Numbered from the stretch's first letter, positions 33,163-45,347 are shown. The stretch is 64,000 nucleotides of DNA from Limnanthes douglasii subsp. nivea (GCA_036936605.1 JAUPFV010000005.1:56006742-56070741), one strand, 5' to 3'. Program-made: numbers and translations. Notes: generated by a model not told the origin, from the sequence alone.

Positions 33163-33412
33163 CTCTTTCTGGTCCGTTTTAAAAGACGTTTTAGAAAAAA
33201 ATTGATATTCCACTTTAATTGTCTACGTATATCAATAAAGTGTCACTATATAATTATAATACCTTTTATCCGATTAATTAGGTTAGTGTCATTTTATTGT
33301 ATTGAGAATAAAAAGAAAAAGGTAAAATAGTTGATATGTTCATATCTAACACAGCATCATTATATTAAAGTTTTGAAAAAGTGTCCATTTACCTTAAAAG
33401 GGGACGAAGGAG
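33163..33412. mobile_element. Stowaway-like MITE
   Basis: It is about 250 bp between TA dinucleotides (33161-33162, 33413-33414). The left end is CTCTTTCTGGTCCGTTTTAA and the reverse complement of the right end is CTCCTTCGTCCCCTTTTAAG, close to the Stowaway terminal consensus. It is AT-rich with no coding capacity. Confidence 0.7.
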
Positions 33413-33414
33413 TA

Positions 33415-33960
33415 ATAAATAAGGGTACCATATAAGTTTATTTGTTCGGTAGACGAAATTAGTTTTGATTAGACTATACACAAAATCTGTTTCCAAACAA
33501 ATTTTGTTGGAAGTCATTAAATTATCAGACACTCAACTATTAGATTCGGGAGAAATATGTTTGATTCTTGACCAAACACTTAGAGAACCGAATTATTCAG
33601 ATAATACTTCGTTCTTAAAAATTATTAATTCGGAGTACGTTAATAATATGGATGAAAAGTAGAAAGAAATCGGATCATATTGATGATTCCTTAAAATTGG
33701 AGAATTGAGTAAGAATCAATAGAAGTACAACGTGTAAGAACAGACATGCACAACCGCTCGGTGTCTTAAGTTCTCGGGCTGTTTGATACGGAGAAACTCA
33801 CAAAAAGATATACAATTTATACCACAAGTAAATTAATTCAATTTTCTATAAACTATTATACATCATATATATCAAAAGATTAAACTTCAATTAATTCAAT
33901 TTTTAGTTAGGAGAACACGTGTCTCCATTTCTGCACAACTGGTTACAACTTGCGTGCTAG
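33415..33960. other. No recognised feature
   Basis: It holds a 65-codon plus-strand open frame (33465-33662) with no recognisable domain. The rest is AT-rich without signals. Confidence 0.35.
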
Positions 33961-34200
33961 CGGTCCATCACATATTTTATGGACTTGCACCGTCTGGTCT
34001 GCTCTGATCGACGCGTGTATCCTGTCCATCACATATTTCACCGTTGGTGGTCTGATCGACGCGTGTATCCTATCCATCACATATTTCATGGACTTGCATG
34101 CACCGTTGGTGGTCTGATCGACGCGTGTATTCTGTCAATCACATATTTTATGGACCGCATGCACCGTCTGGTCTGATCGACTCGTGTATTCTCTCGATCC
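33961..34200. repeat. About 62-bp minisatellite, four imperfect units
   Basis: Units contain GGTCTGATCGACGCGTGTAT, a CCATCACATATTT block and GGACTTGCATGCACCG. Units differ by small deletions and substitutions. Open frames across it are artefacts of the repeat. Confidence 0.75.
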
Positions 34201-35051
34201 CATAATAATACTTTCACATGTTTTATTTTGGGTGTGACTCGTCAGGTATAGTAACCCTTATTTATTTGCAAACTCTTATAGGTTTGAGAGCGAAAATTGC
34301 TCAATTTACTTTTTTGTTTAATGTATTTCTATCACTCTGTATATTGTTTATACAGATGTGCTACACAAACAAAGAAAATGCAGCAAAAGCTTAGTCCCGT
34401 TCAGCAATGGCCACGAAGAACATGAAATTTGCACATATCAGCATTTTGATAAATCAAAAACTTTCAGGTTTGTATTTTGACGCACATAAAAACACTAATT
34501 ATCTTACTAGTTTGGATCAATGGAGAAGATGACCTAGCATTGTTTTTTCTATCTTCTTCGAAATTTTCGAAGCAATCACTTGAAACAACAAAGAAAAATA
34601 TATTTTGGTTCAAAGAAGAGAGGACGAAATTGTTGATGTCATTATTTAATTGTTTTAGTTTTCTAATTCACTATTGAGTATCGTGAAATTAGCTTCGAAC
34701 CTATTTCTCTGTTGCCCATGCTCAGCTATCATACAAAACTTCTGTTGCCGGGACACTTTAATTTTTAAGGTCGCATTAGAGTAACACAGATTTAGATGCG
34801 GAAATTGAAATTGTGTAGTCTTGGTGTACAGGGGGCATTAGCATCTGGTTGTTAATTATTGTTAATTTATCTGTAATTGCAAGACCTATGCTACTTTTAA
34901 GGCCCAGAACAACAAATAGTCTTCCACTTAGGGTTGTAAGATACTCTTTAAAGTGTTTGATCACTTTTTGTTAAATCATTGTCTTTTTGTTAAGAAATTA
35001 CAAGTGATGTTTTTTAATGATGTATGAAGGATGTTTTTATTTTTCACACAG
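34201..35051. other. Non-coding or intron-like DNA upstream of the WUS-like exon
   Basis: No convincing exon was seen. A 23-bp block (ATTAGCATCTGGTTGTTAAT...) near 34836 recurs near 35331 after the exon. The stretch ends in a polypyrimidine-containing acceptor TTTTCACACAG at 35041-35051. Confidence 0.35.
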
Positions 35052-35409
35052 GAGTTCTCAGTTTCACCGGCAGAAGGTTCTTAATGAGAAAGATCAAGAA
35101 GAATACGGAGAAGATGATCAAAACAGACAAAGAACCCTTCTGCTATTTCCCATGCATGGTGAGGAACCTAATCCACCAGATCAAACCTTCCATAGTGGTT
35201 GGCCTGGTGCTGATTTTAACAACCCTACCTATGCGACTGAAGCTTCCTTTGATTCTCTTGAGCTTAGTCTTGGCTCTTGCAATGATTCTCATGATCTTAG
35301 TCTTGGCTCCTACAACTCGTTTTTGTTGTTAATTAGCATCTGGTTGTTAATTATCGCTAGTTTTTCTTGTAGATCCGTTATTATTGTATATGAATACTAC
35401 TCTTTTTAA
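35052..35409 (+). pseudogene. WUSCHEL/WOX-like last-exon fragment
   Basis: After a plausible 3' splice site (35050-35051) the frame reads SSQFHRQKVLNEKDQEEY, an acidic stretch GEDDQ, then RTLLLFPMHGEE and SFDSLELSLGS. T-L-x-L-F-P-M-H is the WUS-box pattern, and LELSL is an EAR-type repression motif; in WUS-clade proteins both occur in this order after an acidic region. No homeodomain exon was recognised in the ~700 bp upstream. The C-terminal ~30 residues after a second DLSLGSYN look like run-on into non-coding DNA. It may be a gene relic or a true last exon whose earlier exons I cannot see. The call rests on two short motifs. Confidence 0.45.
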
Positions 35410-36079
35410 TATTCAGTAATTATCACTAGTTTTTCGATGTTGTATACCTTAGTTGTTTTCTTGTTGGACAGTAAAGTTGTGGTTTTCTTAATTATTGAAC
35501 AACCCTTATTGGGGAGACCATGAAACAAAAGGCATCGAGAGTTCTTAAACAACCATTCACACCATACTGTTTTTACGCTACTTTAGTTTCTAAACTGTAT
35601 AAATTATATCAAATCCGATTTTATTTATGTAAAATTACAATCTCATCTATGCATTTCAGATGATCATATAGACATTTCATTTGAATGCTTTAAAGGTCTT
35701 TTATGCTATTTCTAACTCTAAAACCGCAATTAATGTTACCGATACCTTATTTATTTTAAAAAATAAAAATATAATCCATAAAGATGTATCTATTATATTA
35801 ATCCACCGATAAGACGGCGTTCTTTTTTTCTTTCTTTAACAAAATAGTTTGTTAGATCATTAATTATATTTATATATTTATAAAAATTCCGAAAAAAGTT
35901 ATGAAGTTTTTAAGAATCCTTGTTTCCATATACTTTATTAATTATATAAGTTAAAAAATTCCAGATCAAAATAAACCACAAAGTAAAAACAATGTGGAAA
36001 GCCACACGCTAAAACTTAAAAATAGAATAAACTGAATTAAGAGAGTCAGGTTAGTCTCAATAATATATGTACTTAAAAA
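35410..36079. other. AT-rich DNA, no gene seen
   Basis: Nothing is coding. From 36026 to 36125 an approximately 60-bp unit (GAGTTAAGAGAATCAGGT..., TCTCAATAATATATGT) occurs twice in tandem. Confidence 0.4.
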
Positions 36080-38125
36080 GTAAAATAAGCTGAGTTAAGA
36101 GAATCAGGTCCGTCTCAATAATATATGTGCTTTGTTTCTGATGATATATTTTGGACAGAAGTGTAAGGGTATGGTATTCTGAGCTGTATATCTGATTCTT
36201 TAGCCAGTGACACAAAAGGCCTAAACTCACCCCCGCAATTAGACTGAAACTTTTTGATTTTCCTGTTAAATTTATTTTCAACCAAAGTTTTTTAAAATCG
36301 TTAAACATAGATAAGGAGTCACCCTTGTTTTTGATATTGTAACCAGGTGTACTTTGTATGATCATCTAAAACCAGAAATAATATCTATAGCCATATTGAG
36401 ACTCTAAGGGGTTTTGTCCCAATAAGCATAGTGTATAAGGTCCAACACATTACTTGAATGAGAAAAATAATTAGAATAGGGCAGAGAGTGTAATCTACCC
36501 AACTTGCAGTCATCACAAACAAGTTTGTCTTTATTAGTCAGAAAAGGAAGATTACATCTTGGTTGAATAAGAGACAAGACTATTGGAATGATGGCCTAAT
36601 TTTTTGTGCCACCATTTCTTTAGAGAATCATAATTATTTTACAGAATAGAAACAGTAAAAATATTAGGAAAACAACTAGGATTTTTGTTTGTATGACGAC
36701 TGAAGGCTAATGGTTCTTCTAGTTTGTATACACCATTCTCAATTCTCATTGTAAGTAGAGTCCTCTCTGTTTCCTTGTCCTTCACAAAAAACCCAAAGCT
36801 ATGAGACTCCAGAAAAACATTATTGTGTAGGGTTAGTTGATAAAGAGATACAATATTCTTATTAGTTTTTATACATGTAACACACCTTCTAGGTTTATTC
36901 GTTTGTTAGTTGTTTTCCATTAAAACCGATTTGCCTAGTTATTTAATACTCAATAAATATTTACCTCTGTATTCTTCTTTTTGAGTCATCATTTCAGAAT
37001 TTTTGGTGACATAGTGGCTGCCACCATTATCAACATGCCAACTTTTTTCAGCACCTCCAAATCTTATGAGGCCATTTGAAGCGGACTAATCTTGAGAAAT
37101 TTAGTGTTGATCTTTAGGAATTCACCCCATCACACTAGTATCATCCGTAAAATAATAGTAGGCACAATTGTGGGCATAGTTGCCACAATCCTGACATATA
37201 GGTTTGTTGTTATTAAACCTGCCTCATCTACCTTTATAGCTTCATCCACGTTTGGAGCTATTAGGATAGTTGTTGGAGCTTATGCCCTTGTAACCTCCTC
37301 TGCATGGTGCTTTATTTTGATCAATTGTAGTATTAGTATATGTAGTTGACCTTGAATCTGATTTGTGTGCAGAGGTAAGATTTAAGTTACTTATAGAGAC
37401 CTGTAAATTCCTTAATTGATATAGCCTACTTTCAAAGGTCAACAAAGTGGCTTGAAGAACCAACCAATTGTTTACCTGCTTATCAGCCAAATGCACAACA
37501 ATATAAGTATATTCAGTGTCTAAACCAACCAATACCTAAGACACCAAGTCATCTAAAAGGACTGGTGATCCTGATAATGTTAAACTATCTGCAATGTGTT
37601 TCATTTTAGATAGAGATTGCTCCATTATGGAGTTTCTCTTTCTTGTTATTTGAAATTCAGCCTTGAATAATGTAATTCCGGACTTAGTCTCAGAGCAGCA
37701 TAGTCTGACTGTGGCATCCCACAGTTCCTTGAAGGTTTCTTCTTTCATTAATTGGGCTGCCACTTCTGGGGCCATGGTGCTGTAAAACCACCCCATAATA
37801 AGTTGATATTTGGAAATCCAGTTGTCATATTTGAGATTTTCAATGATCGATGCATAAGGTCCATTGATCAGCTTGAGAGGACATGGTTTTTCACCATTGA
37901 TGAATCCTCCAAGCATGTTACCTTTTGGAATAAGTAACATCATTGTTTTCCAGAGAAGAATGTTGTTACGGTCCATCCTCAGGCAATTGAAAGTGTGTAT
38001 TTGGTTTATTTGCAGATTCTTGTTGGTCGTTAAGTTGTCGGTTGGTGAGTAGCCATGGCGAGGAGAACCCGCTCTGAAGGTTGGAGAATCCGTTCCTGCC
38101 ATTGAAGCAACTACTCTTATACCAA
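36080..38125 (-). pseudogene. Ty1/Copia gag to integrase fragment
   Basis: On the minus strand gag starts near 38102 (MAGTDSPTF) and includes NILLWKTMMLLIPKGNMLGG, IMGWFYSTMAPEVAAQLM and QVLVGLD-like sequence across a stop (SVLVGLDTEYTYIV), ending near 37242. A degenerate zinc and protease region follows. Near 36560-36080 the integrase part gives CDDCKLGRLHSLPYSN, GGEFRPFVS and QLRIPYPYTSVQN in shifting frames. RT is missing. A primer site for initiator tRNA-Met, CTTGGTATAAGAG on the minus strand, is at 38113-38125. Confidence 0.8.
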
Positions 38126-38128
38126 GTT

Positions 38129-38280
38129 TGAATTATAAAGAAGAAGAAGATAGAGTAATCAAACAAATTTAATTTTATTATTATTATTTCACTTAACATT
38201 GACAATGTTGTATTTATATATACTGTATATTTATTAATTGAGTTTAGAAACCTCTAATTTGTTAGTTACATGGTATAACA
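38129..38280 (-). repeat. Possible 5' LTR of the minus-strand Copia fragment
   Basis: About 152 bp lies directly outside the primer site. On the minus strand it starts TGTTATACCATG and ends TTATAATTCA. There is no second LTR to confirm the limits. Confidence 0.4.
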
Positions 38281-39539
38281 AAATTCAATTGCTTATTAGT
38301 CTTGATTTGAAGCCTTTAGACTGTATTTTGCTTGGTATGTGATTATAAAGAACTTGACCCAAGTCCAAGCCCATTACTTATTACGCCAACAAGAGACAAA
38401 GATACACTTCTTCAAACTTTGGTCAAAACCCCTAGCCTTCTCCTTATAACCATTACAACCACCAATACTTTCACAATGTCGATTAGCTTCTGTATCTTCA
38501 CTATTACGATCCTTAAACACGTTAAATACCTTATTAAAACTCTCTCGATGTTTTATATTTAAGTTATGTGTGTATTTTACATGTATTTTAATCAAGCTCT
38601 GCAACCACCGTTCTTAGATAGTACTAGTAATTAGATTTTTTCAAGCTCGCCAATAAGTATATAAGTTTGGAACTCAAGCTTCGGGTTTGTAGATAAATAA
38701 TTTACACTCTTATCTATGTCAGTTTTCTATGATTTTCGTAAATACAATTTCCAGGTTGTCTTCGTACAACTCCTTGATTCACATCCAAAGATGATTGGTT
38801 CAAAGATCTGAAACTAAACTTGGAAAATACTAAAATCATGCAGCTAGGAATCACACTACTCAATTCAGAAGACCGGATGGGATAGACATGAGATTTTAAG
38901 TTTCAGGTTTGACGAACGTACTGATAATGGAAACCAAAATTCTGTCGATTTTATGAAATAGAATGGCCTTGATCATAAAAAAAACAACGCTCAAAGAGTC
39001 GATGTTGGTGATTTTTTTATAAAATTTGCTAACATACTGAAGTTGATTAGAGGAAATTTATTTGGGTCATATTTCATGAATTCTACGAAATAGGTTATGT
39101 GTTAAAAGGGCTAAATTAAAATATGATGCATGGTACGTGAATAAATTTTGTAAAAAAAATGGGTATTATTTGGGACGTATTTATGATGTGAAGTTCATCC
39201 GAGGTCATTGTCAAGGAAAATTTCACGCTAAAAATGTACTCGTCAAACTTACCAAACAAAGTTGTATTCATTCACCATGCAAGATCATATAATTTACTTA
39301 CCGATTGCTTGTTCAACTAGATGAGATAAGAAGGTTACGTTGACGTGAGAAGTCTACTGTTCCAAAAAATGTTATATGAAATGAGCCATATAATATACCA
39401 TATAAACCAACTGGTGTATATGTATATGTTGGACAAGCGACTTTTCCCAAGAATTACTGCAGCTTTCCCACTTTCGTATAATAAAAATTAATGACCTAAT
39501 TAAATTTTCAATCAAGCATCAACGATGAATTTTTTAAAA
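38281..39539. other. No recognised feature
   Basis: AT-rich DNA without a convincing ORF, RNA gene or repeat. Confidence 0.4.
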
Positions 39540-39547
39540 TAAAAATG

Positions 39548-39974
39548 AGGCTTTGAACAGTACATTGTCCCTCGACTATAGCGTTTGGTGGTAGATAGTC
39601 CCTTGACTTTCAAATATCTGTTGACAGTCTTTGGACTATCGCGTTTGGATAAAGTTAGTCCACCAGATCCTCTGATTCATATGAGGCTGCCATCTGTCAC
39701 CATAGTCCCCATATTTTTGTATCACCACTAGTCCTTTGAGTTTAGTTATCCATAATATTCTACATTTTGGGGTTGACCTAAACTTAAGGGACTAGTGGTG
39801 ATACTAAAATCTGGGACTATGGTGACATATGACAGCTTCTCATGGATCAGAATATCTGGTGGACTAACTTTATCCAAACGCGATGGTCTAGGAACTGTCA
39901 ACGAATATTTGAAAATCAAGAGACTATCTGCCACCAAACGCGATAGTCGAAGGATGATTTACTCTTCAATGCCT
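39548..39974. mobile_element. Foldback MITE, near-complete 427-bp inverted repeat
   Basis: Two arms of about 180-200 bp are reverse complements with moderate divergence. Shared blocks include GCGTTTGGATAAAGTTAGTC, CACCATAGTCCC and TATCACCACTAGTCC. The ends read AGGC(T/A)TTGAA inward on both sides. Flanks TAAAAATG (39540-39547) and AAAAAATG (39975-39982) are a likely 8-bp target duplication with one mismatch. It has no coding capacity; plus and minus open frames over it mirror each other. Confidence 0.75.
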
Positions 39975-40069
39975 AAAAAATGACCTAACCCAAAATTTTC
40001 TCTCACAAACCATCGAGATGGCATTTTATATGATATTGTTATATATTGTTTGTTAGACTGTATACTTTG

Positions 40070-40435
40070 TGTTATGAATTAGTCGAATAGTGCCTACTGT
40101 GTCCGGCAGTACAGTTGTGTGTTTGTGATAGTGATATTGTGCCTTGACAGTGTACTGTGCTCGGTTGTGACTTGTGTTAGTCTTGTGGTATGATCCCATT
40201 AGGCCTATTTTCTAGTAAGTCTATTAATTCCCTATAAATAGACTACTAGGGATACACAAAACACAATCTGAAATCTATAACCTTTTCTATCATAGTCAAA
40301 TTCTTTTCTCTGGCGGCGCCCCTGGACGTAAACAATTGTCGAACCGCGTTAAATCCTGTGTTCATTTAAATCTTTCATTCGCATATATTTTGTGCTTGAG
40401 CCATTTTGTGATAATTGCATAGTGATTTAATAACA
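40070..40435 (+). repeat. E5 5' LTR
   Basis: It starts TGTTATGAAT and ends TTTAATAACA. A TATA box (CCTATAAATAG) lies near 40231. It lacks 9 bp (TTGACAGTG) found in the 3' LTR. Confidence 0.9.
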
Positions 40436-40439
40436 AAAT

Positions 40440-40451
40440 TGGTATCAGAGC
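40440..40451 (+). other. E5 primer binding site (tRNA-iMet)
   Basis: TGGTATCAGAGC lies four bases after the LTR and is the standard plant Copia complement of initiator tRNA-Met. Confidence 0.9.
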
Positions 40452-40491
40452 CACGTGGTGAAATTAGGGCTTTTGCATTTAGGGTTTCACA

Positions 40492-41660
40492 ATGGCGTTT
40501 ACAACAACAAATTACATGATTGAAAAATTTGATGGGGGATCAAGCTTTGTGTTGTGGAAGATTAAACTGAAATCTTCATTGGTACTGCAAGGGCTGTGGA
40601 AGGCTGTGGAGAATAAGTTACCAAAAGAGATGAAAGAAGAGGAGAAACAAGATCTTCAAGAAAGGGCTTTGTGCTGGATTTTAATGAGAGTGAAAGACAA
40701 TGTGCTTTGCGAGAGTAGTGGTGAGAAGACTGCTGCCTGCGCATAGAAAAAGCTAGGAGATCTTTACTCAGAGAAATCAGTAGTAAACCGATTATACTTA
40801 AAGAAACGTTTGTATGATTTTAGATTGAAAGAAGGTATGTCCATAACAGAGCACTTAGATAATTTTAAATCAATTATAATGGAATTAGAGAACATAGATA
40901 TCAATATTGAGGATGATGATCAAGCTTTGTTTGTATTGAGATCGTTGTCAGCTCCATATGAAAACTTCGTAGATACCATTATGTATGGTAAGGATAAGTT
41001 ATCGCTAGGAGATGTCAAAGGGGCACTGAAATCAAAAGAGATGAGACAGTTGCAGCCAGACAATCAAGCTGAAGAGGAAGGTCTTATGACTAGGGGAAGA
41101 TCTAAAAGCAAAGCGAGTTCTTTAAGAAGGAAGAACTGGAGGTCCAAATCAAGGGTAAAGCACTCAAAATTTTATGGATGCGGTGAGCAGGGTCATTATA
41201 GGAGAGATTGTCCGAAACTGAATGGTAGGAAGGGAAATCAAAAGGAAAATGCAGCAAACATTGTTGAAGATGTGAACGATTCCGATGATAGTGAAAACAG
41301 TGATAGAGGAGATGTATTGTCCGTGAGTTCAGACTTCGGGCAAAAATCTAGGGTACTGGATACTGGCGCTACATATCACATTAGTCAGTTCAAGCAGTGG
41401 TTTGATACGTACAAGCCAATGCAGGGAACTGTCTATTTAGGGAACAATCATTCGTTGACTGTTAGTGGTATTGGTAACGTCAGAATCATAATGTTTGACG
41501 GGGTTGTTAGAATCCTAACTTGCTGGCATGTTACTGGGTTAAAGAGAAACCTGATTTCTCTTGGGACTCTAGACTCTCGGGGTTATAAGTACTGTGCAGA
41601 AGGGTCTTTACATTCTTCAGGGGAGTGTTGTTATGGGAGATGCTGCAGTAGCATCATCAG
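40492..41660 (+). pseudogene. E5 gag and protease
   Basis: The ATG at 40492 begins MAFTTTNYMIEKFDGGSSFV. A TAG at 40744-40746 takes the place of a conserved Trp. The frame then resumes with MSITEHLDNFKSIIMELENI and the zinc knuckle YGCGEQGHYRRDC, whose first Cys is replaced by Phe. Protease VLDTGATYHIS follows. Near 41600-41660 a frameshift moves the coding frame from 1 to 2. Confidence 0.88.
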
Positions 41661-44356
41661 GGAGTAATAGACAAAGTAGGCAAGATCAAAATAAGTTGTG
41701 GCATTGGCGTCTTGGTTACATGAGTGACACAAGATTAGCTGTTTTGGGAAAGAGAGATTTGTTGAAAGGGTATAAAGCAGATTCATTGGGATTTTGTGTG
41801 TACTGTGTGTTTGGTAAACAAACTAGAATCAAATTCAGCAAATCGACTCTAAAAAAGACTAAAGGGACGATGAACTATATTCACTCAGATCTTTGGGGTC
41901 CTAACGGAATTCTATCCAAGAGCGGAGCCAGATACTACATGACTTTGATTGATGATTATTCAAGGATGGTGTGGGTTTACTTTCTGAAAACGAAAGATGA
42001 GGCATATTCAACCTTTGTCAAATGGAATACGATGATTGATAAGCAAACAGGAAGAAAAATCAAACGTCTTAGGACAGACAATGGGTTAGAATATTACAAT
42101 CGTGAGTTCAACGAGTTCTGCGAAGCTGGGGGAATAGTGCACCATCACACTTGTTCTACAACACCACAACAGAATGGAGTCGTAGAAAGAATGAACAGAA
42201 TGCTTTGTGACAAGGCACGAAGTATGCTCTTGCATTCCGGTGTGGGAAAGGATTTTTGGGCTGAAGCTATTAATACAGCGTGTTACTTGGTGAATCGGTC
42301 TCCATCAACGACTATTGATTGTAAAACTTCTTTTGAGATTTGGTCTGGATCGTCAGCTGATTATGAACATTTAAGGGTGTTCAGTTGTCCTGCGTATGCT
42401 CATGTGAGAGATGGTAAGCTTGATCTGAGGGCAAAGAGATGCATATTTCTAGGATATGCTACTAGAGTGAAGGGATATAGGTTATGGTGTACCTCTCCAA
42501 AGTCTCCAGGTTTTCTCATCAGTAGGGACGTTACTTTTAATGAGTTTGCTTCGATAGACAGTCAGAAGGAAGTAGGAGAAATTGTCGAATCAGGATCGGT
42601 TGTGAGTGAACAGGTGGAGCTTGAAGTAGAATCAGTTCCTAGCAGGTCCAATAATTCAAGTGGTTCTGAAGTGGATCCAGAATCAGGAGGTGAAGCGTCA
42701 GCATCTGATGATAGTGACAATGATGCGCCTGAACCAGAACAACAACCTTATAGCATAGCATTGGGCAGAGAAAGAAGAGATATCAGAATTCCAAAAAGTT
42801 ATGCGAATCTAGTTGCATATGCTCTGTCAGTTGCAGAAGAAGTTGAGATGCAGGAACCTAGTAGCTACAGAGAAGCTATAGCGAGTTCAGAGGAAGATCG
42901 AAGGATTGGTGCTATGGGGGAAAATATTAAATCTCTTCATAAAAATCAAACATGGAAGCTTGTTGACTTGCCTAAAGGACGGAAAATAGTAGGCAGTAAA
43001 CGGGTGTTCAAGAAAAAGAAAGGTAATCCAGGGGTTGAGACATCTCGATTCAAAGCAAGACTAGTCGCTAAGGGTTTTACTTAAAAGGAAGGAATCGACT
43101 TCAATGAAGTGTTTTCTCCAGTGGTGAAATATAGTTCGATTCGAGTTTTGTTAGCCATAGTAGTTTTGCAAGATTTAGAGCTTGAGCAGTTGGATGTGAA
43201 GACTGCGTTTCTACATGGTGAATTGGAGGAGCAAATCCACATGAGACAACCAGAGGGATTTATCGAACCTAATATGGACGACAATGTTTGTCTGCTGAAA
43301 AAGTCCCTGTATGGTTTGAAACAGTCACCTAGGCAATGGTACAAACGTTTTGATACATTCATGGTGTCAAAAGGGTTCACGAGGATTCCATATGATAGTT
43401 GTGTGTATCATCAAAAGATGTCAGATGATTCTTATGTTTACTTGTTGTTGTATGTGGATGATATGCTTAAGACTGCTTGTAGTATGTCACACATTGTGCA
43501 GTTAAAGAAGCAGCTTAGTGCCGAGTTTGAGATGAAAGATCTGGGTAGAGAAAAGAAAATTCTTGGTATGAAGATTATGAGGAACATAAATTTAGGATCA
43601 TTACACTTGTCTCAACGAAGCTATATTGAGAAAGTGTTACAACGATTCAACATGTTTGATGCTAAAGCAGTTAGCATTCCATTTGCTAGTCATTTCAAGT
43701 TGTTTGCAGTAGGAGCGGCCAAGGACGATGATGAGTTGGAAAAAATGTCAAAGGTTCCATATGCAAGTGCATTTGGTAGTATTATGTATGCTATGGTGTG
43801 AACACGTCTTGATATTTCACATGCGGTTAGGGTAGTAAGCAGGTACATGGGATGTCCTGGGAAAGAACACTAGCAGGCAGTGAAATGGATACTTCGGTAT
43901 CTTAAGAATACTGTGAACGTTGGCTTAACTTTTAACAAGACCGATATTGGTGAATCGCTGAATGATGTTGCAGGATCATTGGTTGGTTTTGTTGATTATG
44001 ATTTTGCAGGTGATATGGATAAAATAAGATCTCTGACAGGATATGTATTTACTCTAGCTGGGAGTGTGATCAGTTGGAAAGCACAGTTGCAAGCTACTGT
44101 AGTTTTGTCTACAACAGAGGCAGAGTACACGGCGGTAACAGATTTGGGCTTCGATAGGACTACTACAAAAGTGTTTTGTGACAGTCAAAGCACCATACAC
44201 CTTACAGGGAACCAGATGTACCATGAGCGTACAAAGCATATAGATATCAGGTATCATTTTATTTGTGATATAATATCAAAGAGAATTGTTGATGTGAAGA
44301 AAGTGTCTACACACGATAATCCAGCAGATATAATGACCAAGGCAGTATCAGTTTGA
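41594..44356 (+). pseudogene. E5 pol: integrase, RT, RNase H
   Basis: Frame 2 begins with the GAG-pre-integrase domain (LWHWRLGYMSDTRLAVLGKR). Integrase has DLWGPNGI, RTDNGLEY and PQQNGVVERMN (D-D-E). A Ser/Glu-rich linker leads to RT: LDVKTAFLHGELEEQI, KKSLYGLKQSPRQWYKRF and LYVDDML. RNase H has LSTTEAEYTAV followed by a deletion of about 15 codons before KVFCDSQSTIHL. In-frame stops are TAA 43082-43084, TGA 43799-43801 and a TAG near 43872. It is therefore inactive but nearly full length. Confidence 0.92.
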
Positions 44357-44478
44357 AAGTTTAGGGAGTGCCTAAACTGGATCGGTGTTCGCAATATAGA
44401 GTGAATGCTTTAGCGGCATTTGGTGAGTGAGAAGAATAGAAGTTTCTTTGTTGATAGTGAAGAAAGGATATTCGCGTC

Positions 44479-44488
44479 AAGGGGAAGA
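44479..44488 (+). other. E5 polypurine tract
   Basis: AAGGGGAAGA lies directly before the 3' LTR, the expected plus-strand primer. Confidence 0.75.
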
Positions 44489-44490
44489 TT

Positions 44491-44865
44491 TGTTATGAAT
44501 GAGTCGAATAGTGCCTTGACAGTGTACTGTGTCCGGCAGTACAGTTTTGTGTCTGTGATAGTGATATTGTGTCTTGACAGTGTACTGTGTTCGGTTGTGA
44601 CTTGTGTTAGTCTTGTGGTATGAACCCATTAGGCTCATTGTCTAGTAAGTCTATTAATTTCCTATAAATAGACTACTATGGCTACACAAAACACAATCTG
44701 AAATCTGTAACCTTTTCTATCATAGTAAAACTTTTTTCTCTGACGGCGCCCGTGGACGTAGACAATTGTCGAACCACGTTAAATCCCGTGTTCATTTAAA
44801 TCTTTCATTCGCATATATTCTGTGCTTGAACCATTTTGTGATAATTGCCTAGTGATTTAATAACA
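44491..44865 (+). repeat. E5 3' LTR
   Basis: It is 375 bp, TGTTATGAAT to TTTAATAACA, and carries the block CCTTGACAGTGTACTGTG twice (near 44513 and 44573). Confidence 0.9.
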
Positions 44866-45050
44866 TTTTGAATATATATTTATAATTTTATATTATTACA
44901 AGATTTATACGCAATCGAATATGTACGTTTATGATTAAAACATTTGTAAATATTATACGAATCACATAATAAATAATCAAAATATTAGCTTATAGGACCC
45001 GTGGTAGGTTCTATTTACTTCTACCTAACAAAATAAGATGTTATTAAGAT
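44866..45050. other. AT-rich spacer
   Basis: No feature except the left copy of the SINE target duplication (45041-45050). Confidence 0.4.
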
Positions 45051-45337
45051 GCCCCAAGGGGGTAGCCGAGTTGGTTGAGTATGACATTCTTATGACCAAG
45101 AGGTCATGAGTTCGAGTCCCTCTACATACGCTTTCTCGGCTGAGCCTGTCACCTTGTGTGGTTTACCTTCTGGCGTTGGTTTGCAGGCTATCGCGTCAGA
45201 GTAAACCTTGTGTGGTTTACCTTCTGGCGTTGGTTTGCAGGCTATCTCATCAGACTGAGGGTTTACCTTGTGCGCACTCATTGCACTCGAGTAGCGGCTG
45301 CGGGTTCTCTCCGAAAAAAGAATAAAAAAGAATAATA
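45051..45337 (+). mobile_element. tRNA-derived SINE with 10-bp target duplication
   Basis: The pol III box A (TAGCCGAGTTGG, 45063-45074) and box B (GGTCATGAGTTCGAGTCCC, about 45102-45120) sit in a tRNA-like head. The tail is A-rich (AAAAAAGAATAAAAAAG). It is flanked by perfect TTATTAAGAT repeats (45041-45050, 45338-45347). The body has a 54-bp tandem duplication (45151-45204, 45205-45258). Confidence 0.85.
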
Positions 45338-45347
45338 TTATTAAGAT

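Larger units (their letters stand above)
40070..44865 (+). mobile_element. E5: Ty1/Copia retrotransposon with both LTRs
   Basis: The full structure is 5' LTR, primer site, gag, protease, integrase, RT, RNase H, polypurine tract, 3' LTR. Flanks CTTTG (40065-40069) and TTTTG (44866-44870) are a 5-bp target duplication with one change. By hand alignment the LTRs differ at roughly two dozen positions plus a 9-bp indel, so this is not a recent insertion. Gag-pol has stops and frameshifts. Confidence 0.93.

Noticed and set aside
33979..34176. 65-codon ORF
   Set aside because: It simply spans the ~62-bp minisatellite.
39746..39983. Opposed ORFs in the foldback element
   Set aside because: Both arms of an inverted repeat give mirrored chance frames.
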